Of a stretch of DNA of 64,000 bases, positions 52,014 through 61,580 are shown one piece after another; positions within the stretch are counted from its first letter, which is position 1; each line of letters starts with the position of its first letter. Source of the stretch: Luteirhabdus pelagi (GTDB taxonomy: Bacteria > Bacteroidota > Bacteroidia > Flavobacteriales > Flavobacteriaceae); assembly GCF_016827595.1 (NCBI RefSeq), contig NZ_JAECMS010000002.1, positions 310,001 to 374,000 of the forward strand, in the 5' to 3' direction. The notes under the pieces were generated by a model. It was not told where the DNA came from and ran no database searches. It worked only from the letters and a program-made list of their open reading frames with translations. The translations under genes were made by a program, and so were the position numbers.

Positions 52014-54867
52014 GAATCGTAATTAAGGTAACTATTACCCGGGTTCCCGATTTCCCATAGGTTTTAAGGTCCTCTATTGAATATGTGATGTTCCAGTCGT
52101 TGTTCTGTTGAAGCAATGTTAAACGTTCCTGCAACACCTCGGTACTATTGGATCGGTTTTTTCTGGTTCCATATTGTTGCATTTCTTTCGCCTTTTCAAG
52201 ACCAATCCCATTATCTTGAATCGTTACCTTCAGTACATCCTTGTCGGGTTGGACAAATCGGATTTCAACTTTACCGGGACCGGATTTATGAAATATTCCG
52301 TGATTAATCGCATTCTCAATTATTGGCTGTAAAAGCATAGAGGGTATTGTAATAGTTTGAAGGTCGATAGTATCATCAATATAGATGGAATAGTTTAGTT
52401 TCTCTTCAAAGCGCAATTTTTCAATTTCCAAATAGTTGGTTATTAGCGCCACCTCTTCTGATAAGAGCAACGTTTGTTTCCTGGAAAATTCAAAAAACTG
52501 ACGGATAAGTTTAGAAAAACGAGAGAGGTATTTTTCAGACAAGGCTACTTCATTTCGTTGTACAAAGTATTGAATCGCATTTAGGGAATTATGGACAAAA
52601 TGTGGATTCATTTGTGACCGTAACGCTTGCAATTCCAAAGTTACCAATCGCTTCGCCCGCTCCGATTTTCGTTGTTCCCGACTTTTCGCAATATTATAGA
52701 GGTAAAAACCCGTAGTTCCTAGCAGTAATAAGGCTATGCAAATTCCAATTGTTTTTGCAAGGTCCGTTTGCCACCATTGCGGTATAATAGTAAGATATAT
52801 ACTTTTCGAATTCCAATTTTCATGCTGATCTATAGCTTTAACCTCTAAGGCATACTGTCCTGGTGCGAGTGAAGGAAAGGTTATTGTCTTAGAATGTGTT
52901 TTTTCGAATTCATTTTGGCTTGGAAGTAAACGATAGGAATAGTGTATGTTTTGTTGATTCGAGAAATTTATGGCCCCAAAAGATACCGATATATTAGAAT
53001 GATTAGTAGATAGATACTGCAATGTATCTTTTGCTTCTTTAAAGTATAGCACTGGTTTTTTTGTATGAGCCGTACTTTTAAGGTCAATCGCTGATAGTCC
53101 TAAATCGGTTGCAGCGAACAATGTACTATCCTTGAGTGCCAAATCATTGATATTCCTATCTAACAATCCATCTGCTTGATAATAGGAGTGCACAATTTTA
53201 GATTTATTGGGTGAAGGATCAATTTTAAGTACTTTCACTCCTTTTTGGGTCGCCAACCATAAGAAGTTGCCCTTCAGCACCATATTGTTAACTGAAAGTC
53301 CTTGCGTAGCTGGAATACTATATAATTCTCCCCCTTCCAATACCTCAACACCAAATCCGTCGGTACCTAAATAAAGTTGGGTGTTTCGTTGAACGGATGA
53401 AAGGTATGGAATAGGCCTATTCTTATTGGCCTCCGAAATTTTAGAAACGGTATCGTCTTTTATTAAGTGGAGGCCATCGCTAGCCAAAATTAAAATACTA
53501 TCATATACTACAGAAAATCTTACCCCTCCCTTCATTTTTTTAAGAGCCTGATATTTACCTGATGATTTTACAGTGCCCATTGCAATTAAATCATGAGTTA
53601 AAATATATTTCTTCTGATTGTTCGTTACAAAATCATGCATCGCTAATTTCGAGTCAGGAGATGATCTATAGAATTGCTTTTCTTCTTCAAAAACGAATTC
53701 TCTTGGAATAGGGTGCCGTTCGGCGTTACTACCTTCGGCTGCGAGCAAATAAAGGCCGTGTTCTTTGGTTTTTCGAATGTTATAAATATTGCCTTGGCCA
53801 ATCAGCATTGTCGGTCTAAATGCACCTTTATCGTAATAATGGAGTGGCTCATTAAGTATTCCTGCATATAGGGTGTCGTCGAATATTTCAAGTTTCTGGA
53901 CTTTTTTGTTTTGAAAATAGTACTTCGTATTCAAAATGTTTGAGGGAATCAATTGTACACCATTCGATAGACTGGCCATCCAAAGGTTACCATCTCGGTC
54001 TAGTATGGCGCGGTTATATTTTGATAGTGAAGGGAAATAAATTGTTGTATGCAATGTGAAGTCATGCCCATACACTTGAATACTGTCACCATTCTTCCAT
54101 TGAATTTGACTGTCATTTGCCCAAACGAACTGTTTATGTCGGTTCAGTTTTCCCTTATAGGGTATGATACGGGTATTTGCTGTCTTTAAATTGACCAGTA
54201 GGAGTGATTCTTCTTGAATTCTCCAATAGGTATTGCCATACACCCCGAATGGATATTGAATGATTTTTCCGCTACTTGAAAAATTTTCAATCTTAATTTC
54301 ATGATTTTTGACCGGTTGGCGATTCTCAGATATCGTATAAATTGAAAATCCAGACGTCTCTCTTTTAAGGATAAGCGTATCGCTAATAAAAAAAGCATCA
54401 TCGTCATCGACCCCAAGCAGTCCATCAGTATGGTTGCTTTTCCATATTTGGTTTCTTAAAAAATGGGAGGTGCCTGAAATATAGTTTACAGTAGTATCTA
54501 AAACTGCCAATCCTCCAGGGCTAATGGTTTTATTATGCTCTATAGGAAAGCTATAAATACTATCATTTTCAATATATCCTTGACGATTGCTTTTTGCGGC
54601 ATACCATATTTTACCATCAGGGGTGCTTTCAAGTTTCCACGTATCGTTATTGGGCAGTCCTTGCTGTACGGTAAAGGTAGAAAAGGAATCACCGTCATAT
54701 TTAGTGATTCCTTTACTAGTGGCCATCCAGATAAATCCATCCTTATCTTGAACGATATCGTACACAGTATTGGATGGCAATCCATTTGTGGTAGAATAAT
54801 AATACTGTTGTTGTCCATATACCATCATTGAAACCAGCAAGAACATCAATTTACCAAAATGCAGCAT
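51988..54867 (-). CDS. LytS-type sensor kinase with two-component propeller sensor
   Basis: 959 residues. A signal sequence or N-terminal helix (about 1-18) leads into propeller repeats (for example LPSNTVYDIVQDKDGFIWMATSKG) filling about 25-610. A Y_Y_Y-like beta domain follows (about 620-690), then one membrane helix (about 700-722) and a LytS-type His_kinase domain with H756 in QMNPHFVHNSLNAIQYF and an ATPase domain with DNGIGL. It senses an outside signal and phosphorylates the downstream LytTR regulator. The architecture is like hybrid regulators of polysaccharide use but without their fused DNA-binding part. Confidence 0.92.
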   Translation of the reverse strand: MLHFGKLMFLLVSMMVYGQQQYYYSTTNGLPSNTVYDIVQDKDGFIWMATSKGITKYDGDSFSTFTVQQGLPNNDTWKLESTPDGKIWYAAKSNRQGYIENDSIYSFPIEHNKTISPGGLAVLDTTVNYISGTSHFLRNQIWKSNHTDGLLGVDDDDAFFISDTLILKRETSGFSIYTISENRQPVKNHEIKIENFSSSGKIIQYPFGVYGNTYWRIQEESLLLVNLKTANTRIIPYKGKLNRHKQFVWANDSQIQWKNGDSIQVYGHDFTLHTTIYFPSLSKYNRAILDRDGNLWMASLSNGVQLIPSNILNTKYYFQNKKVQKLEIFDDTLYAGILNEPLHYYDKGAFRPTMLIGQGNIYNIRKTKEHGLYLLAAEGSNAERHPIPREFVFEEEKQFYRSSPDSKLAMHDFVTNNQKKYILTHDLIAMGTVKSSGKYQALKKMKGGVRFSVVYDSILILASDGLHLIKDDTVSKISEANKNRPIPYLSSVQRNTQLYLGTDGFGVEVLEGGELYSIPATQGLSVNNMVLKGNFLWLATQKGVKVLKIDPSPNKSKIVHSYYQADGLLDRNINDLALKDSTLFAATDLGLSAIDLKSTAHTKKPVLYFKEAKDTLQYLSTNHSNISVSFGAINFSNQQNIHYSYRLLPSQNEFEKTHSKTITFPSLAPGQYALEVKAIDQHENWNSKSIYLTIIPQWWQTDLAKTIGICIALLLLGTTGFYLYNIAKSREQRKSERAKRLVTLELQALRSQMNPHFVHNSLNAIQYFVQRNEVALSEKYLSRFSKLIRQFFEFSRKQTLLLSEEVALITNYLEIEKLRFEEKLNYSIYIDDTIDLQTITIPSMLLQPIIENAINHGIFHKSGPGKVEIRFVQPDKDVLKVTIQDNGIGLEKAKEMQQYGTRKNRSNSTEVLQERLTLLQQNNDWNITYSIEDLKTYGKSGTRVIVTLITIHENKHDIS

Positions 54868-55054
54868 TTAGGAAAAGTAATTAAAAATTGGGAGCCGCTA
54901 TATGTGAATGCTCTAAATTTATGCAATCAGATGCCAGTATGTCCTCCATAAAAATCAAACAATTATCATAACTATTTACATATACATGTTCTTCACGATA
55001 GCATCTTAAACAGCTTAAGGCTTCCACATTGAATACATATTCAGTTCCATTTAA

Positions 55055-57442
55055 TTATTCAATAAGTAGTTTTAAAACTTGGCTTGGTCCTTCACCTAAA
55101 ATCCGAACAAAATATACACCTGCCGAAAGCTTATGAACATTTATTTTACCATTGGAATATGGGCCTTTTTGTATTTCCCTACCTTCCATAGAATAGATAA
55201 TATACGAGGTGATCTCCGATTCACTCTGTATGCTAACATAATTTGAAGCAGGGTTTGGATACAATACGATACTTGTTCTCGGATTTTCCTGATGGTCTGT
55301 ACTCAACCCCACGCTTGTTCCCGTTCCTCTACAGCCGCAATCTTGGTCATAGTAGAAAAATTCTTGGTTACAAGGATTGTAACTAATAGCAATAGGACAG
55401 TCGGGGTTAACAAACGAAACAATACGTGTAATAATCCAATCACAGGCCATTATAGAATTGCTGCCTGGATCATCAGAAAAGCCAAATTGGTTTATCACCC
55501 CAGCAGTATTGACATCGGGTAATGTACCATTGGTAACGGCACCATTGTTCTCATGAAAATACATTCTTGCCCCACCAAATGTTGGGCCCGGCAACAAGGG
55601 GTCGCTAATAAATACATCTAGATCTCCATCGCAATCGGCATCGTATATTTCAGGGGTGTGATAGCTGCCACTATTATCTGGCAAAAAGGGGTTGGTAATG
55701 GTAGCTCCGTTATAGTTTTGTGACCCTGTTAGACCAAAATAAGGTGCAGTGCTGCTATTTAAATTTTCAAAGTAAGCAGTACCGTTAAGAGAACCTGTTT
55801 GATTACTAATCAAAATATCATGCAATCCGTCATTGTTCAGGTCTCCAACCGCTATTAAATCTTCTTCACTAAAACTATAGTCAGTGACGCCATTCACAAA
55901 AAGGGGCGCTGTGCTTGGGAATGTACCATTCCCATTATTTATAAACAACCATATTCCGGCTGTTCCCGCATTGTTAACTCCAGAAACTAGAATGTCGTTG
56001 AATCCATCACCTGTCCAATCTATTAATCGATAGCTATAAGAGTAAAAGTCAGGACCAAATGCGCTATACCCAGGAACACTATATGAGGGGGTGGTGCCAG
56101 GCCCTGCAATGTTTTCTAATATAAATAACTCGTCATTGGTTTTAGTATAAAGTATGTCTATGTCGCCATCATTGTCTACATCTCCATACTCCTTATCTTT
56201 TCCTGAGAAAGGATTTGTATTGAGTTCATTTTTAACCGTTGTAGAAAGCAGTGTAGGAGTAGCATTTGTAAAAGGGTCGAGTTGTAAGCATGCGGCCGTG
56301 TTGCTAAAGGTACCTGATGCGAAAGTTGGCAATCCTAATCTGGAGAGTGTACCTCCTGCGAGAACAATTGCGTTATTCGAAAAAGTAGCTGGATAAGTGG
56401 AGATATTTGTAATTTGAGCTAATCGATTCGTATTCATTTCAGCAGCATAAATACTCGATCCGTCTGGAGCTAGTTGTAAGGCACCGCCCCTGGCTCCCAA
56501 ATTCGATCCTAATTGAATAGGAGCGGGTATGGATGAGATAGTACTTATATCATATTGCCATACTCTTTTCAAGAAGTAATCGGTAACAAATAAATAATTA
56601 TCGTTAGGGGAGAATTCAATACCATAGGCACCTCCTGTGGTATCCGTAAGCGCACTAATGAAAGATGTGACAGTTCCCGAAGTAGGATTGAATGAATACA
56701 GATCAATTTCCCTACTGCAATACAATTGTGCAACAGCCAAAACAGTTCCGGCATTATTGAATTTAATTTGCCCACAATCATTGCCATCAGTACTACATTG
56801 CGTACCGTTCGGAGCAGGAGCATTGGCCTGGCTGGAAACAAATACATTTGGCGAACTAGAAACCCCTGAACAAGTTACACCCCAGGTATATAGCTCTGCA
56901 AAAGCTGTTGAAGAGTTTTCCTTAGTTGAAGTTACCCAAACATCCTGTCCATTTGAATGTAACGTTGCTGCAATTTTTTCAGAAGCCCCAGCAAGGAGTA
57001 AAGTTTCGGAGCCCTGGACTACGTCGCCTAAACCACCATTAAGACACATATCCACTTCATAATAATACAATCCGGGTGAATTCAGACGAGCACCAGCCGT
57101 AAAAATGTAATATAAATCTGGGTTACACGGATTGGCCACTACTAATGAGGAATGGGTACTGCTTGAATCTCCTTTAAGCCCTGTGCCATTTGGCATTACA
57201 TTCGTTGTTCTATCGTAAACCGTTTGTCCATCGGTATAGAATAGTAAATTTCCGCCGGCATCCGCCACCGAGGAACAACCTTCCCCAGTATTTAGATTCC
57301 CAGTCGAAACTGTTAGTGGAGTAGAATTGAAATTTATATAAGTATTCTGCCCAAAAAACCAATGATTTTTTTCGTTTTGGGAATTGAGAATCGTTGTGCT
57401 AAATAATAGAATGCTAAATAAAAGAAGTTTGCTTTTCATCAC
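55055..57442 (-). CDS. Secreted T9SS protein with propeller and FG-GAP/VCBS repeats
   Basis: 795 residues with a signal peptide (MMKSKLLLFSILLFSTTILNSQ). The first half resembles a seven-bladed propeller (LLFYTDGQTVYDRTT, YGIEFSPNDNYLFVTDYF, LQLAPDGSSIYAAEMN). The middle carries FG-GAP/VCBS calcium-binding-like repeats (YGDVDNDGDIDILYTK, AVGDLNNDGLHDILI, DADCDGDLDVFIS). A type A sorting domain ends it (VLYPNPASNYVSI to GVYFVRILGE). It is exported by the type IX system; binding or adhesion is a guess. It lies upstream of the kinase pair on the same strand, 187 nt away. Confidence 0.88.
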   Translation of the reverse strand: MMKSKLLLFSILLFSTTILNSQNEKNHWFFGQNTYINFNSTPLTVSTGNLNTGEGCSSVADAGGNLLFYTDGQTVYDRTTNVMPNGTGLKGDSSSTHSSLVVANPCNPDLYYIFTAGARLNSPGLYYYEVDMCLNGGLGDVVQGSETLLLAGASEKIAATLHSNGQDVWVTSTKENSSTAFAELYTWGVTCSGVSSSPNVFVSSQANAPAPNGTQCSTDGNDCGQIKFNNAGTVLAVAQLYCSREIDLYSFNPTSGTVTSFISALTDTTGGAYGIEFSPNDNYLFVTDYFLKRVWQYDISTISSIPAPIQLGSNLGARGGALQLAPDGSSIYAAEMNTNRLAQITNISTYPATFSNNAIVLAGGTLSRLGLPTFASGTFSNTAACLQLDPFTNATPTLLSTTVKNELNTNPFSGKDKEYGDVDNDGDIDILYTKTNDELFILENIAGPGTTPSYSVPGYSAFGPDFYSYSYRLIDWTGDGFNDILVSGVNNAGTAGIWLFINNGNGTFPSTAPLFVNGVTDYSFSEEDLIAVGDLNNDGLHDILISNQTGSLNGTAYFENLNSSTAPYFGLTGSQNYNGATITNPFLPDNSGSYHTPEIYDADCDGDLDVFISDPLLPGPTFGGARMYFHENNGAVTNGTLPDVNTAGVINQFGFSDDPGSNSIMACDWIITRIVSFVNPDCPIAISYNPCNQEFFYYDQDCGCRGTGTSVGLSTDHQENPRTSIVLYPNPASNYVSIQSESEITSYIIYSMEGREIQKGPYSNGKINVHKLSAGVYFVRILGEGPSQVLKLLIE

Positions 57443-57464
57443 TGACAGTCATTTGGTTAGAGTT

Positions 57465-57488
57465 TTTTCAAATGTGTTGATTTGAAAA
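57465..57488. promoter_or_regulatory. Inverted repeat upstream of the FG-GAP T9SS gene
   Basis: TTTTCAAAT-GTGTTG-ATTTGAAAA, perfect 9-bp arms with a 6-nt spacer, 22 nt before the start codon of the minus-strand gene. A position near the start favours an operator or leader structure. The rest of this 168-bp gap shows nothing recognisable. Confidence 0.35.
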
Positions 57489-57610
57489 GTGCTAAACAAG
57501 ATTGAATTCATCAACAGACAAGTTGAAGCAAGTACTGGGTAATTTTAACACATAAACGGTGTCGTGCACTCACAAGTAAGAAGTTTCCGAGAAAAATCTA
57601 TCCAAAAACC

Positions 57611-58756
57611 CTAGTCGAGTTTATATTTCTCAAGCATAGCATAGGTTTCGGCTATGTAGGTATAAAAATCGGAAGAAAAAGTACTCCCTTTTATTTTTTC
57701 GCCGCGATGATGTCCTAAACGAACGATTATTAAATCGTCTTCAGGGATGGTTATTACGTACTGCCCTAAAATTCCACGCATAACGAAGATTTCCTTCTCC
57801 ATAAAATCGCTTAACCAGAAGCCATATCCGTATTGTGGACTTTCCTCAAAACGAGGTTTGATGCTCTTGGTTACAAACGTGGAGTCCAACAGTTGTTTTC
57901 CATTCCAATTACCATGATCCTTATACAATTTTCCAAAACGAGCAAAATCGCGAGCGTTGCTACCGATACAGCAATACGCCTTCACCAGTTTATGGTCGGC
58001 ATCATCTACTTGCCAAATAGCTTCATTAGCAGCGCCCATCGGTTTCCAAAAGCTTTCCGATAAATAATCTGACAGCGGTTTCCCAACAGCTTTTTGAACC
58101 ACCATGGCTAACAATTGTGTATTTCCACTAAGGTATTTAAATTTCTCTCCCGGTGTTTCTGTCACCTTCAACCCTAACATTGTTTCTGCAAGATCATCAT
58201 CATAATAAGCACGTGCCGTAATACCGAACGGATTGGTGTAGGATTCATCCCAATTTAAACCACTCGCCATGGAGGATAAATCGCCAACGGATAGCCGGTC
58301 ATCAAATTCTGGAAAGAAATCGGCGACTGGTTGCTCGAGGCTTTCAATATGTCCTTCTTGAACGGCCTTTCCAAGTAAGACAGAAACAATACTCTTCGCC
58401 ATCGAAAACGAATTTGTTTTGGAATTGGCATCGAAGCCATCGTAGTATTCTTCAAACCAGACGCTATCGTTCTTAATAATCAAAAAGGCAATAGTGCCTA
58501 ACTGATCGTTTGTTTCAGCCAACGCAGCAGTGACATTAGCTTTGTTATAGTCTTTATGCTTCGGCCACGGTTTCGGATTCGCGGCATTTGCGATGGTATC
58601 GGTTTCAAAATATTCAAAATCATCGATAAAGGCCGTGGTATGACCAGTCAGGTAAACAACTCGAATGCCTTTCCAGATATAGTTGTAGTCTAAAAGGTAA
58701 GAGAGAAGCACTGCTAGCAGTACAATTCCTAAAATCCAGCTAAAAAACTTTTTCAT
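57611..58756 (-). CDS. Serine hydrolase (class C beta-lactamase/esterase fold)
   Basis: 381 residues. An N-terminal membrane helix or uncleaved signal (about 5-25) places the enzyme outside the inner membrane. The catalytic S-x-x-K is S118-M-A-K121 in NSFSMAKSIV, and the family Y-x-N is probably replaced by a Y-containing segment near YKYLSGNTQLLAM. It resembles bacterial beta-lactamase-family esterases and DD-peptidase relatives; resistance is not implied. Its ATG overlaps the stop of ogt (ATGA), so the two are coupled. Confidence 0.88.
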   Translation of the reverse strand: MKKFFSWILGIVLLAVLLSYLLDYNYIWKGIRVVYLTGHTTAFIDDFEYFETDTIANAANPKPWPKHKDYNKANVTAALAETNDQLGTIAFLIIKNDSVWFEEYYDGFDANSKTNSFSMAKSIVSVLLGKAVQEGHIESLEQPVADFFPEFDDRLSVGDLSSMASGLNWDESYTNPFGITARAYYDDDLAETMLGLKVTETPGEKFKYLSGNTQLLAMVVQKAVGKPLSDYLSESFWKPMGAANEAIWQVDDADHKLVKAYCCIGSNARDFARFGKLYKDHGNWNGKQLLDSTFVTKSIKPRFEESPQYGYGFWLSDFMEKEIFVMRGILGQYVITIPEDDLIIVRLGHHRGEKIKGSTFSSDFYTYIAETYAMLEKYKLD

Positions 58757-59235
58757 ATGTATGAATCAAATAAAGTTCCTTGCATAACGGGGCTTTCATG
58801 CTCCAACAACCATTTCTTTCGGTGTAAACCACCCGCATAGCCGGTTAGGGAGCCATCGCTTCCAATGATACGGTGACAAGGAATGACAATTGCAATCGGG
58901 TTTTTACCATTGGCCGAAGCTGCCGCCCGTATCACTTTGGGGTCGCCCAATCGATTGGCTATTTCCTGATAGGAAACTGTTTTCCCATAGGAAACATTTT
59001 TCAATTCATTCCATACTTTTTGCTGAAAGGAAGTTCCTTTCGGTGCTAATGGCAAATTGAAGTTTTTCCGCCTACCATCGAAATAGGCTTCCAATTGTTG
59101 TATTGCAGTCTCCATCACATCATTCGAGGAATGCTCCTCGCCGGGCTTTTCAACAAATTGAATCGTTCTAATCGCCGCATCTTCAACAACTATTTTCAAT
59201 ATTCCGACGGGTGATTTTATGTATGAAATAGGCAT
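58753..59235 (-). CDS. ogt: Methylated-DNA-protein-cysteine S-methyltransferase
   Basis: 160 residues from the ATG at 59235. An upstream TTG would add two residues but touches the -7 box at 59239-59246. The methyl-accepting C120 lies in IVIPCHRIIG, preceded by TSFQQKVWNELKNVSYGKTVSYQEIA and the AAASANGKN helix. It repairs O6-alkylguanine by irreversible transfer to the cysteine. It is cytoplasmic and coupled to the serine hydrolase gene downstream. Confidence 0.96.
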   Translation of the reverse strand: MPISYIKSPVGILKIVVEDAAIRTIQFVEKPGEEHSSNDVMETAIQQLEAYFDGRRKNFNLPLAPKGTSFQQKVWNELKNVSYGKTVSYQEIANRLGDPKVIRAAASANGKNPIAIVIPCHRIIGSDGSLTGYAGGLHRKKWLLEHESPVMQGTLFDSYI

Positions 59236-59238
59236 ATT

Positions 59239-59246
59239 CAAATGTA
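59239..59246 (-). promoter_or_regulatory. -7 element of ogt
   Basis: TACATTTG on the minus strand, 3 nt before the ATG at 59235. It supports that start and a nearly leaderless transcript. Confidence 0.4.
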
Positions 59247-59351
59247 CTTGAAATAGACTTTGATTCCACTTTTAATCAAATTTTAGGTGAAATATTTGAT
59301 AATTAGAAGTTTATAACTAGTTTTACAGGCCCCAATTTTGACAACTAACCT

Positions 59352-61580
59352 ATGAATGTAAAATCTCTCCTACCGATTTTATGTTTGTTTTACAGCTTCA
59401 CTGCGTGGTCGCAGGACCCAACCACCGCACAAGTGGACAGTCTAGAAGTGCTGCTTAAACAAGCAAAAAAACATTATTACGATTACGATTATGGTGAAGC
59501 CATTCGGGACTGTTCCAAGATTCTGGAATTGGCAGAAAAAAATGGTCTAACGTATTATTCCTTTCGTGGGTACAACGAGCTAGGGCTTATCCATTATTCG
59601 GTGAAGGATACTGCCAAAGGACGATTTTACTATGAAAAAGCATTACAGGAAGCAGAAAGAAGCCAAGTAGATAGTCTATTGTCATGGGCCTATAACGATT
59701 TGGCCAATGTGTATTCAGAGGATATCCGAAATCAGGCAAAAGTTATCGCGATGTACGAAAAAGCCATCGCTATTAACAAACGTATTACCGACGATGATTA
59801 TGAGAACCTCGTTCAATACATCAACCTTGCTTGGACCTATTTAGACGCAAAAAAACCAAAGAAGGCAGAATCCTATTTGGTTAGGGCTAAAGCACTTTCA
59901 AAACAAAAAAAACAACACGAGCTTTTAACGCTTAACCTAGACATTCTTTTTGCACGCTTCTACTATTATTCCTTCGATACTGCTGAAAAAGTTATTGAAG
60001 CATTCAAGAAAGCCGCTGAAACCGCGGTAGAAAAAAACTATTTAGAACAAGCTTCTACAGCTTACAAATACCTAGCAAAAGCTTATGAGCGCGATAGTAA
60101 GTTTGTTGCCGCCAACCAAAGTTTGCGAAAACAGGCTGAAATCGATAACCAATTACACCAGATTGAAAAGGAAACCCAATTATTGGAAGCCAGTGCCAAG
60201 TTCGATTTAGAACGGTATGAAGATGATTTGGCCGCCGCAGAAAGGGAAAAGGAATACGCAGCTGCTTTGGTCGATAAAACCGAATGGGCCACTAAAATCT
60301 TTATCGTTGCCTCTCTGGTTTTCCTTACGGCACTTATCCTTATCGTCATTTTAGCACGCAATAGAAAGCAATACATCAAACAGCTGCATGAGAAAAACGA
60401 ACAGCTAACTGCTGCTAAAGTGAAGGCAGAGGAGCTTTCAAAATTGAAAACCCAATTTTTTTCCACCATTAGTCATGAGATTCGTACGCCTTTGTATGGT
60501 GTTATCGGACTCTCCTCTATTTTGTTGGAAGATCGCTCCTTATCGTCACATAGAGAAGAATTGACATCCCTCAAATTTTCGGCCGATTATCTCCTAGCGC
60601 TGATCAATGATGTATTATTGATGAACAAAATGGAATCGGGCAGTATCGAACTGGAAGAGAACCCTTTTTCACTCCGAACCCTAATTTCAAACATTACAAA
60701 ATCGTTCGCTTTTGGTTTGGAACAAAATCATAACACGCTAGAGGTATCTGTAAGTGAAAATGTCCCTGACAAACTACTAGGCGATTCCATCCGATTGTCG
60801 CAAATATTGATGAATTTGGTCGGAAATGCGGTCAAATTCAATGAAAATGGTACCATTTGGATCGAAATTGAAAGTATTGGCGATGCCTCCGGTCGAGGTA
60901 TACCCATTCAGTTTAGTGTGAAGGATGATGGCGTTGGTATTCCTGAAGACAAACAAGAAGCCATTTTTGAAGAATTCTCCCAAGGGGAAAGTCAGAACCT
61001 AAACTATCAAGGAACCGGCCTTGGACTACCGATTGTCAAAAAATTATTGGCCTTGTATAAAAGCTCGATTGCGTTGGAAAGTACCCCGGGAAAAGGTTCA
61101 ACGTTCCGGTTTACCCTTCACTTAAAACAAGACCCGAATTATCAGCATACGATTTCAGAACAACTAGAAAATTCCGTTCGACCCTTGCATACCGAAGAAG
61201 GTGCACATATCTTGATTGTGGACGATAATAAAATCAATCAAAAAATCACGCAAAAAATCTTGGAATCGAAAGGGTTTACCTGTAGTTTGGCGGATGACGG
61301 AGCTATCGCAATCGATCTTTGTAAAAGCTATAACTATAATTTAATCCTTATGGATATCCATATGCCGGAAATTAATGGCTTGGATGCCACGAAAACAATT
61401 CGAAAATTCAATCAGACCACACCAATTGTTGCCCTAACAGCTGTTGAGGCAAATGAAATTAGAAATGAAATCGAATTGGTAGGAATGAACGATATCATTT
61501 TGAAACCGTATGATGTCTCGCAATTCTTAAATACGATTCTACGCAACCTTAATCGACTTCACACGACAAAAGCTATTTAG
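59352..61580 (+). CDS. Hybrid histidine kinase with TPR sensor region
   Basis: 742 residues. A signal peptide (about 1-20) is followed by a row of TPR-like helices (about 25-290), a membrane helix (about 313-336), a short coiled coil, then a HisKA domain with H375 in TISHEIRTPL, an ATPase domain (VKDDGVGIPEDK, GTGLGLPIVKKLL) and a C-terminal receiver with D668 in LILMDIHMPEING. This layout is common in flavobacteria. It senses an unknown periplasmic signal and passes phosphate to its own receiver. No separate output protein lies beside it. Its 3' end overlaps the convergent CNNM gene by 4 nt. Confidence 0.94.
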   Translation: MNVKSLLPILCLFYSFTAWSQDPTTAQVDSLEVLLKQAKKHYYDYDYGEAIRDCSKILELAEKNGLTYYSFRGYNELGLIHYSVKDTAKGRFYYEKALQEAERSQVDSLLSWAYNDLANVYSEDIRNQAKVIAMYEKAIAINKRITDDDYENLVQYINLAWTYLDAKKPKKAESYLVRAKALSKQKKQHELLTLNLDILFARFYYYSFDTAEKVIEAFKKAAETAVEKNYLEQASTAYKYLAKAYERDSKFVAANQSLRKQAEIDNQLHQIEKETQLLEASAKFDLERYEDDLAAAEREKEYAAALVDKTEWATKIFIVASLVFLTALILIVILARNRKQYIKQLHEKNEQLTAAKVKAEELSKLKTQFFSTISHEIRTPLYGVIGLSSILLEDRSLSSHREELTSLKFSADYLLALINDVLLMNKMESGSIELEENPFSLRTLISNITKSFAFGLEQNHNTLEVSVSENVPDKLLGDSIRLSQILMNLVGNAVKFNENGTIWIEIESIGDASGRGIPIQFSVKDDGVGIPEDKQEAIFEEFSQGESQNLNYQGTGLGLPIVKKLLALYKSSIALESTPGKGSTFRFTLHLKQDPNYQHTISEQLENSVRPLHTEEGAHILIVDDNKINQKITQKILESKGFTCSLADDGAIAIDLCKSYNYNLILMDIHMPEINGLDATKTIRKFNQTTPIVALTAVEANEIRNEIELVGMNDIILKPYDVSQFLNTILRNLNRLHTTKAI

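Noticed and set aside
57611-58756. Calling the serine hydrolase an antibiotic-resistance beta-lactamase
   Set aside because: Only the broad S-x-x-K fold is supported; such proteins are mostly esterases or peptidases and the context gives no resistance link.
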